Source: Simmondsia chinensis (taxonomy: Eukaryota; Streptophyta; Magnoliopsida; Caryophyllales; Simmondsiaceae). From it: 64,000 bases of DNA. The position numbers were made by a program, and so were the translations under genes. The notes beneath the pieces are model-generated. The model did no database searches, was not told where the DNA came from, and saw only the letters and a list, made by a program, of their open reading frames with translations. How positions within the stretch are numbered: the stretch's first letter is position 1; each line of letters opens with the position of its first letter. The DNA lies in contig JAGTTD010000005.1 in NCBI GenBank assembly GCA_018398585.1, positions 8,239,355-8,303,354 of the forward strand. Reading direction: 5' to 3'. This document shows positions 55,859 to 64,000 of this stretch, in pieces.

Positions 55859-56825
55859 CGGGAAAATGATGTCATGACACCGGAGATCTGACTTCTTATT
55901 AATACGACAAAAAATTATGTGTCTTTTTAATAGTTTAAAAAAGTTGGAGTCTTTTTTATTATTTTTAAAAATATTAAGGTATTAAAATATAAATAACTCT
56001 TAAAAATAACAGTAACAAATAAGTAAATATAAAACAACATGAATAGTTGTGTGAGATATTTTTGAGATGCAACAATTGCAGTAAATAAATCGCTAGACAT
56101 GAGTTGAAGAGAAAACTTATTTTGAGAAAGTTTTGCCAAGCTTTTTGTCCTAAAAGGTTGATTCGCTTCCCTTTGACAACATCACGGTGCAAAAGGCATA
56201 CAACTGACCGCCCAAGAGGTAGCATGAGTATAAAACCAATTTTACCTTTCAACTTAAGGTTTTGGGGCAGTTAATTCTTTAATATTGTATTAGCGCCTTC
56301 TTATCCAATAGGTCAAGAGTTCAAATCCCAACAACCCCGCTTTTAATATTAACACAATTTAAGTATAAAATATAAGATAGGCCTATATAATATTTATATT
56401 TTTACCCATCAGCCTTTCAGGAGAATTGATTCCTTGACACTTTCTATCTCAACCCTTTTATCCTCTTTCCATTTTCAAGTAGACCTCAATAAATTCTCTA
56501 CTTCCTCTTTGTCTATTTATTATTTTGGAATTTTATTTTGTACGACTATCATAGAAGACCATGAATATGAAAAATATGCTATGAAGATTACAGTTTTGGT
56601 AGTTAAGCTTTTCTATCCATCCTCGGTGTTCTAAGAAATAGAAAATTCCAAATGAGTTTAGAAAATGTGATGAATTTATCATCTCTCCATTAAAGAGACA
56701 TGCCTAGGAAATTTTTTTCCTACTTGACAGGCCATTCTCAAACTATGGTTCTTGATCATTGTAGATAATCTTGAACAACTCAAGAATGATAAAACAATGA
56801 GTAATCAGCAGAAGGAAGTAAATCT
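55859..56825. other. AT-rich spacer, no gene seen
   Basis: No frame with a recognisable domain; the part just below 56,826 would be leader of the LTR relic that follows. Confidence 0.45.
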
Positions 56826-57110
56826 GCTCTGATACCATATTAAGATTCGTGGAGTCAATTGAACGAGGAAGAGAATTTTTGTAATGAAGCAAAGGAACAA
56901 GGAAAAACGACACACAGAAAAAAGAGAGAGGGAGAATTCAATCTAATTCCAAGACATGAAAACGAATTAAATATTATGACTACCTATACAATACAATATC
57001 TTAATATTCATCAAATTGATAATGAGGTTTAGGTTACGCTCTTTATATTTACTTTTTGTGTGCCATACATTATGTCATATTGAATAGGTTGCACAACATG
57101 TGCTGAAAGC
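56826..57110 (-). mobile_element. LTR relic with perfect Met-tRNA primer site
   Basis: TGGTATCAGAGC, the exact plant initiator-Met primer site, at 56837-56826 on the minus strand, directly after an LTR-like end (CTTAATA). LTR-like sequence extends upward with ATTCGTGGAGTCAATTG on the plus strand. No gag or second LTR is recognisable. A related remnant, GGCTCTGATATCATGTCAAG, lies at about 57,251. Confidence 0.5.
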
Positions 57111-57790
57111 TTAAGCTGATAGATAAAGGCCCAGAACTGGATTTATAATCAAACATTGAATAATAAACAAGCCCAACTCATATATATTGTGCTTAAATTG
57201 TCTTAGTATTGAAATTAGAGGCTGTTAGGATTCGAACTTCTGACCACTTTGTCACAAGGCTCTGATATCATGTCAAGGAACCAACTATTCCAAAAGTTTT
57301 AAGCTGATAGATAAAGACCCAAGATTAATTTTATACTCTAACATGTATAGAGGGCCGATTAGAACATGAAATGCACATTTGTGAGGCTAACTTCAATGGG
57401 TTGATGACAATGACAGCACGTTGCCTAGAGCATATTGAACTATCCAGTATGGTTCATGTGTATGTTGTAGGTATCTTCTCCTCACAATCTGCCACTTCTA
57501 TGCAAGATAAAGGAACCTCATCGACACAAATTTGGTGTAGACCAATGGGTGTGCACTCGATGAGTATGATGAACATCCTTCTCAATGTTTCCAGTAAGGG
57601 ACTATCCCTCGAAAAAATCCTACAGGTAAGGGTGGAATAGAGGTAGAGGTTAAGTCGAAGAGGAGAAGATGTCTCCACCTACCGCAAATATGACATTGGA
57701 CCTCAATTGATATTGGCATTATAACTTTGCGAACATAAGTTTTAATACAAATGCAGAATTTAATTTCATGCAACTCATTGTATTGTAAAA
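57111..57790. other. Spacer with LTR-like repeat fragment
   Basis: 57,251-57,345 (GGAACCAACTATTCCAAAAG, ending ATACTCTAACA) belongs to the same LTR-like repeat seen near 13.95, 14.17, 60.14 and 60.35 kb. Nothing else supported. Confidence 0.4.
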
Positions 57791-57796
57791 GCAACA

Positions 57797-57895
57797 TTCC
57801 CAGTGTCCCAAGGACTCCCGCCTGAGTAAGGCCTGGAGATGGTTAGATGTACGCACCCTTCCCCCTTCAGAGTTGTTTCCGAGGACCCGTGTGTC
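57797..57895 (-). mobile_element. SINE of the 5S-SINE body type, truncated
   Basis: CAACATTCCCAGTGTCCCAA, ACTCCCGCCTGAGTAAGG, GATGTACGCACCCTTCCCCC and AGAGTTGTTTCCGAGGACCC are the reverse complement of the common body. No 5S head or clear target duplication. Confidence 0.7.
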
Positions 57896-58017
57896 TATAA
57901 ATGTTGCAACAGTGTTTATTAATTAAAGTGGGTATATCTATATATCACCAATATCTAGCTTGAAACGGGCCGTTTGTAAACAGAGGCAGACAGATTTACA
58001 ACCCCGCCTTGAAACTT

Positions 58018-60515
58018 ATTACGAACAAAATGGCAATCCACTTCTACCTTTTCCGAACATTAATTAAAAACTTCATTGTGGCCCAACACGAGCTGCAGTA
58101 TGATTGTCTTCCCATGATACTCAACATCAGCAGAAAACCTAGATTCGGTAACTTGTTTCTTGACCTTCCTTACGAGTTCGAAAGTTTCCAAGATGCACAC
58201 AAAGACACAATTGTCAAACATCGAGAATCAGCACAGCAAAGACCGTTACATGTCCGAAATATAATTCAGAGTAGGCAACGGCGCTAAAAACAGAATAGAT
58301 CTAGGCTCTGATTAGACTTTACCACAGGAGAATATCTTTTGGAAAAATAGATAATGAAGAAACACCATCAGAGCACATTGCAACATCTGCACTATATATC
58401 TGCTTCAGAGTGAAAGAAAAATGTATTGACCTCTTCCTTTTTCACGTAACAAGTAGACAGATGGAAGATAGATGTCATGTATAATACAGTTGGTACGATT
58501 TTGTTGGGTTCGGAAACTATGGGGTTTAAGATAACATCAAGATGATGACGGGTCTTGGCCTGTACCTTGGAAACTTTAATGGTCGAGCTCAAGCATCAAA
58601 CCGGTTTTCCTCATTCCTCTTCCTTTTGCTCTCTTGAATCATGTACCGATTTTGTAAATACCGTTGTGTTCAGCATCTTCCTGATGCTTCTGAAACCAAG
58701 AGAAAAGAGGTCAGTAAAGAGTAAATGGATAGAGAAGAGAGGAGGGGGGGGGGAGTACCGATATGCTGACACACAATTTTTCAAAAAACTAGACACGACA
58801 CCTCAGCAACACATATTTCAAAATTACGTATCTTTTCGTATATATATATCATAAAAAAAATATGATTTCTCATCAAATTAACAATCAATCATTATTTATA
58901 CAATGGAATCGTACATTTAGACATCATAGTACCCTCAAATTAACAACTAAATAAAGCAACATTTTAGAGTTGTAAACAAAATGTAACAAGAATTTTATTG
59001 ATCCCAATAGGTGCACTTTGATTTCTAGTTACCCATATGTTGTATAGAATATATACAACGCAGCCACATATACATCCAAAAACATTTCACAACATACCGG
59101 TACGTGTCGGAAGCGGGTTGAAAATTCAAAACTAAAAAAAAAATTGGATACTTTTTTCACATATGGTACACATCGGACCGCGTCAAACATATTGGTATGT
59201 CTCGAAGGCGTGTTGGAAAGTCAAAATTTTAAGAAAACTGAATAACTTTTCTCACGTATTGGACAAGCATTGCACGTGTTGGAAGCATATCGGTGTTAGA
59301 TATGTGTCGAAGACTGATACCTTTTGCAAAAGTGTTGGTACTTCTTCACTGGCATTGCACAATACTAAGTGGGGTTTTGGGAGGATTAGATGTAAACAGC
59401 CTGGCTTAACCTCAATTCGAGAGAGGAAGTTTCTCAGGGTGACACGAGTGTCGTTACCATAACGATGCCATTAACACTGATACTCCCTAGACGTGCTTTA
59501 GTGGGAGGCCCACGCATTCGGTTACCTCATTTTTATCCCTTTATATTCCCCATTTCTCCACTTCCCCGTTCTTTTAACTGCTTGGTAAACATGGATATGT
59601 GCATTTTGGCCCCCTAAATAAGAGATTCACAAGACTATATAACTGTTGATAACAACTTTACCAACAACGGAAGGGAAAATAGTGAAAATGGCTGATATGG
59701 ATACAAGAGACAAGATGCAAGGTAGGGTCAATTTTCTTCTGGGTTGATGATTGGGGTGGGGTGTTGAGACATGGCAACAAAAAAAGGTTACACGGTGAAC
59801 TTCAGGTTCACATTACTCTACACAATTGTCGCGACATGTAACGTAACTTCTGTTAGACCCCGATTCCACAATATTGTGACCGTGAACTACAATTTGATTC
59901 CATGGCTGGGGGGTGAGTAGGAACTTCAATGATGATACAATGGCTTCTGCACTGAATACCTTGCAATCTTTCTTGGCACAGCTGTGATGAGCAGTCGTAG
60001 TTGTGGCTTAATACATTAATAATCAGATCAGGTGGGTTTATTTGCTTTTAGTTCACCCAAAGCAGCAAATTACATGTCAAAGCATTAAACGCACAGAACA
60101 TGCTGCTTTAACAGCCATGAAGAAATCGCTCCAAGGAAGAAAGTTGTTAAGAAACCAGCTATTAAGTGAATGCTCAAGAATAGTTTTATAAACTAACATT
60201 TTCCCCTCATGCAAATGTTCACTAGTTTGAAAGCACGGATATAGTGCAAACCCACCCATACCTTGTATTGAAATTATACTAATTGTAAGAGCGGGCTGTT
60301 CGGATTCAAAGTCACACTCTCAATTAACAAAACTCTTCTATCATGTAAAGGAGCGAACTATCCCAAAAGATGAAGCTATTAGTGAAGGCTCAAGAAAAAT
60401 TTTATATTCTAACAAAACCAAATGGAGTTGAGGAGCCTTCCTTTTTCTGCCATTTTTGCCAGAACAGTATGAAATGTTCTATGTCAATTCTAGGATCACT
60501 ACTAGATTTAGAATG
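58018..60515. repeat. Segmental duplication block X, second copy (partner 12905-14330)
   Basis: Same orientation as 12.9-14.3 kb, but here it follows block Y rather than preceding it. Extra segments at about 58,262-58,595 and 58,700-58,925. No intact gene recognised. Confidence 0.75.
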
Positions 60516-61407
60516 CACTCTCACATGCACACTTGCTGTTGATCATAACGGTAATGATATGTCAGTTAAAAAGGGCAGCCCAAAACATGGAATCAAATTG
60601 TTGTTCGTGGCCAAGTCACGATTGGGGGCATGGTGACGCAGAAGCATGGTGTCACAGAAGTTATGTCACGTTGATCATTCCACTCGTCATGATCAGGGTC
60701 ATGGTTATGTGGAAGCATGGTGTCACGTAGGTTATGTCACGTTGATTGTTTGATTTTCCACAGAATGTAAGTTGCTTTCAAGCCTTAAAAAGTTCATTGA
60801 AAAATAAGACTGATTGATGAATACTGGTTTAATAAGGAAACCGAAATATGAGAGAAGAAAGCAGACATCTCTCATATTCCTCCAATTTCTCTGACAAGAA
60901 ACTATATTCCTCCAATTTTTCTGATAAGAAACTAACGCATATATTTATACCATTTCAGTGTCACTACCAGAGTACTCTAAATCTAACAGAATATTGCTCT
61001 CCATATTTTGGACCGACAATTTTGACATGACGGCAGTCTCCAAGGTGTAAATTTTTCTGGAACTAAAAAGAAATATTTCAAGGAGTGCATTTGAGATACC
61101 ATTTTATGAACGGAATGCATATGTAAGTACGATCCTGCAGTTTCTTTCCACCTTTTTCATCATCATCGACTGTGGCACTTTGTATCCAGCTGTGCCATGA
61201 ATTACAAGCTTCCTCACCGTATGACCGAAGAAGCTTTGCTAAAACTGAAGGCGGGCTGGGGAAATGGTTCGAAGAGCATCCCCAGACATCAGGGTTAACC
61301 CAGCCCACCTCAGTTCTTGATGCCTGCACACCTGCCACCACTGTAGGCTACAGCCTCCGTAATACATTAAACTCAAAGAAGGCAGGTGCAGGCATGGCCC
61401 ATGCCCC
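60516..61407. other. Spacer and likely 3' end of the R3H gene
   Basis: Direct repeats of about 35 bases, 70 bases apart (GAAGCATGGTGTCACAGAAG near 60,642 and its partner near 60,712), and a 27-base tandem pair near 60,880-60,935. The part adjoining 61,407 is probably the 3' untranslated region of the minus-strand gene. Confidence 0.5.
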
Positions 61408-61863
61408 TCAATGGGGCCGGGCTAACCGAAGAGTTGCATCATGTTGCTGGTGGTGAGACTGCAAAACAAAGGCATATACATACATATGTAAGACTTGCCT
61501 TTGTCGGCAAAACCACAACATCAATATCCAAATAGATAAATAAAATCAGACAACAAAAAAGGCGACAGCAGACAGAAAAATAGAACAAAGGAAAGCACTT
61601 GATAACAGGCGCTGTATAGAAACTGTAGTGTCAATGGCATACACACATACAACGATTTGGTGCCTTTCAACAAACAATAAACACACCTTACCCTCGCCCC
61701 AAAGGAAAAGGGGACAAAAGTCACTAGCTCCATCCGAAATGAAAGCCAATCCCCATGTCGCAGCAACCCGTAAGAAATTGTCTCCCTGTTCTAGAATTGT
61801 TGCATTGGCAAGTTAACTTTCCATTTAATGTCTTCGCTACCATTTCATCCCCCCCCCCCCCCC

Positions 61864-61904
<41 letters not shown>

Positions 61905-64000
61905 TCTTTCTCTCTCTCTCTCTCTCTCTGCGGGGGCATAGAAATGCTTTTGCTATCATTGGACTTCACCAAATATTACCAACACCGCAGTTTACTGGCA
62001 TTCTATTGGTTAATGGACCACCTCTTCAAGGCTATTAACAGAAAATCTTACTATCATTAAGATATATATGATCTTTAGGTAGCACAAGATTACAACATTT
62101 TGCAAATTTAAACCAGAAATCCGGGAAGACACTGAGCAGTTCTATTGTTCAATGTTAGACAAGACAGCACCCAAACACACAAGTTTCAAATATCCTTCAT
62201 TCTCTAAATCACTCAGTGTCCAAGTGCCAGCTTCTCAGATACTTATGTGATTGGCACAGTTGCAACACAATCACTAACTACTAACTTAACTGTCTCAAAC
62301 AAGAAACTAGTAAGTAACAAATTATGTCCAGAAGCATCAGCATTCAATCAGCCAAACTAGAAATTTCAGCTAGACAAGAAACAATTAAAAATCAGAAACA
62401 TGAAATCTGTTCGAAAGGAATGATAGAAGCCAAGACTGCTGTAAATAGCACCACAAAAACTATCCATACAAAGATCAGAAACTTTATGTTTGTCACCTGT
62501 CCATATTGCTGATGAATGTGATCTTGAGGATGAACAAACGGCATTCCAGGACGTTGAAATGGAAACTGGGAAGAATGCAGATATATTGCAGAAGCAGAGC
62601 GTGCACCAACATGATTGGGACCATATGCAGCCATTGCAGTCTCTGGATGGCCATATCCTATAGTTGCAGAACTGGACGGAGAAGCCCATGGCCCAGGTAG
62701 ATGTTGAGGAATGGGCTGTGGGTGCTCAGTAGGAATATGAGGCCCATGAGTTGGTGCAAGTTGCGGAAATTCAGTGTTGTAATTTACAACAGGGGTGTAC
62801 ATAGGTTGGATGGTGTATGGACCCGCATTAAATCCAAACCCAGGATCAAACCTTTGCATATACCTGCAATGAATTCATTCACAAAGTTAGGTATGGAAGG
62901 TAGAAACAATCTCTGCTCTATTTTTGAGGAATGTTCGTTGCACATAAGACTGAATATTGAACCATTCAGAGACAGCATATTAACTTCCAAAAATGCGAAA
63001 ACAGTTTCCATCTTTATGATTAATGAAAATTTGGCAAAAGCATTTCAGAATCAAGCCAAAGAACAAATAAGGCTAAAAAGCATTTCCAAAGAACAAGAGC
63101 TAAGAGTAAGAAAGACTATAAAATACTGTAATAACACAAGCAGCAATCAAACCAAAGAAAAATAAGGCTTAAGCATTTCTAGAGAACAAGAGCTAGACTG
63201 AAAAGAACAATAAAATAATTTACTAACACAAACAGCAGTGAAGTCATACACACTCCAGATGACCACATCAGAACTGTTATGCTCAACACAAAATTCATCC
63301 TTCACTAATCATGAATAAGGCTACTTATTCTCCTACGCACGTACATTGATGACCCCAATCAATAATGGGCTGCAGATAAGTGAGGGAGGCAGAAAGGGAG
63401 AGCATGTGAGACTACCAGTGGGATGGGGAAGAATCCAAAAGACAAGTGGACAGAACTGCAACAAGAAAGCAGCAAAAAACAGCCACAACTATATAACAAG
63501 AAATGGATGGACAGGATACCTGTCATAGCTCCTGTCATAGTCAGGATCCTTGCGGTCAATGTCATGGTCCCTAAAGATAGCCACCTTATTACTGTGGTTG
63601 TGTCTGTTCACAGGGTCCTTCTCTACCCTACCTCTAGCTGACCTACTGCTACCTGAAGACGAATCAATTATACCACGGCCAATGCTCAATTGAGAAACCC
63701 CAGGAGCAGGTCTCTCCTGTGACTTTGGCATGACCACAGAACTATGCCGCAAATTATCTTGCTTCTTAGCTTCACTCTCTGGTTTGGGACCAGAACCATG
63801 ATGATTAGTAGAGTTGAAAATCCTTGCACGAGCCTTGTTGTATTCCTCTTTCCTCTCCTCCACACTTTTGGAATTATTCATCTTTGCAGAACTGGAAGGA
63901 TTGCTAGCAACAGGAGAATGTTTATGCGGTCGCTGTTTGATTGCAAACATGACAACACCGCTATCTTCTTGAGGCAAATTTACAGGTATATCTGCAAGGC
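61408..64000 (-). CDS. R3H/SUZ-domain RNA-binding protein, last three exons (5' end beyond window)
   Basis: Three exons join in frame: beyond 64000 to 63520 (donor GACAG|GTATCC), 62863 to 62497 (acceptor CATTGCAG, donor GGACAG|GTGACA), and 61458 to the TGA at 61408-61410 (acceptor TTTTGCAG). The first visible exon has SVEERKEEYNKARARIFN, a SUZ motif, preceded by LADIPVNLPQED and GVVMFAIKQR. The second is rich in Pro, Tyr and His (QRFDPGFGFNAGPYTIQPMY, GYGHPETAMAAYGPNHVG). The last encodes SHHQQHDATLRLARPH. This architecture is that of plant R3H proteins, in which an upstream R3H domain (outside the window) binds single-stranded nucleic acid and SUZ contacts RNA; a role in mRNA handling is inferred. 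No stops or frameshifts across about 280 visible codons. Confidence 0.9.
61849..61929 (+). repeat. 54-base C-run plus (CT)n in the R3H intron
   Basis: 61849-61902 is all C except one A at 61864, followed by a CT-rich run to 61929. It lies in the last intron of the R3H gene; on the transcribed (minus) strand it is a (GA)n plus poly-G tract. Length is unreliable because such runs slip. Confidence 0.85.

Noticed and set aside
61078..61341. 87-codon minus-strand frame as an extra R3H exon
   Set aside because: The gene already ends in frame at 61408-61410 after a good acceptor; this frame lies in the presumed 3' untranslated region.
61755..62060. 101-codon proline-rich plus-strand frame
   Set aside because: The prolines come from the poly-C tract in an intron on the other strand.

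Overview
This is a gene-poor, repeat-dense stretch of a flowering-plant (probably dicot) nuclear chromosome. The evidence is spliced genes with GT-AG introns, plant F-box/DUF295 and R3H/SUZ proteins, Ty1/copia and LINE proteins of plant type, plant 5S rRNA fragments, tRNA- and 5S-related SINEs, and AT-rich spacers. I cannot name the species.

Layout. 0.5-3.2 kb (minus): a decayed four-exon gag-like gene of the putative gypsy-type transposon family. 3.6-5.5 kb: two tandem arrays (136-bp and 91-bp units). 5.7-6.8 kb (minus): an intact F-box gene with its own TATA box. 7.3-12.9 kb: spacer with LINE and LTR relics and two SINEs whose heads are 5S rRNA sequence. 12.9-21.5 kb: a host segment with a broken F-box/DUF295 gene, which recurs at 47.6-55.6 kb (with an open F-box gene) and 58.0-60.5 kb, so it is a rearranged segmental duplication. 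22-31 kb: LINE relic split by a solo LTR, a MULE-like element, and a complete but dead copia element (Copia I) whose right LTR is interrupted by a LINE. 31-37 kb: nested LINEs, foldback elements and an hAT-like element. 37.85-43.13 kb: a second dead copia element (Copia II), bounded by a 5-bp target duplication. 43-47.6 kb: a tRNA-derived SINE, another LINE tail and a foldback element. 61.4-64.0 kb (minus): three 3'-terminal exons of an R3H/SUZ-domain RNA-binding protein gene running off the right edge.

Three genes look potentially functional: the F-box gene at 5,685-6,836, the F-box/DUF295 gene at 53,772-55,154 and the R3H/SUZ gene. They do not form a pathway. Most of the rest is mobile-element history that can be partly ordered, because the duplicated block supplies empty and filled insertion sites.

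The most interesting signal is a SINE family at 8.3, 12.7 and 42.9 kb in which a 5S rRNA-derived head is joined to a body ending in a TTG-type tail. Two copies have perfect 16- and 20-bp target duplications enclosing the whole 5S-plus-body unit. At least eight further headless or truncated copies share the same body.
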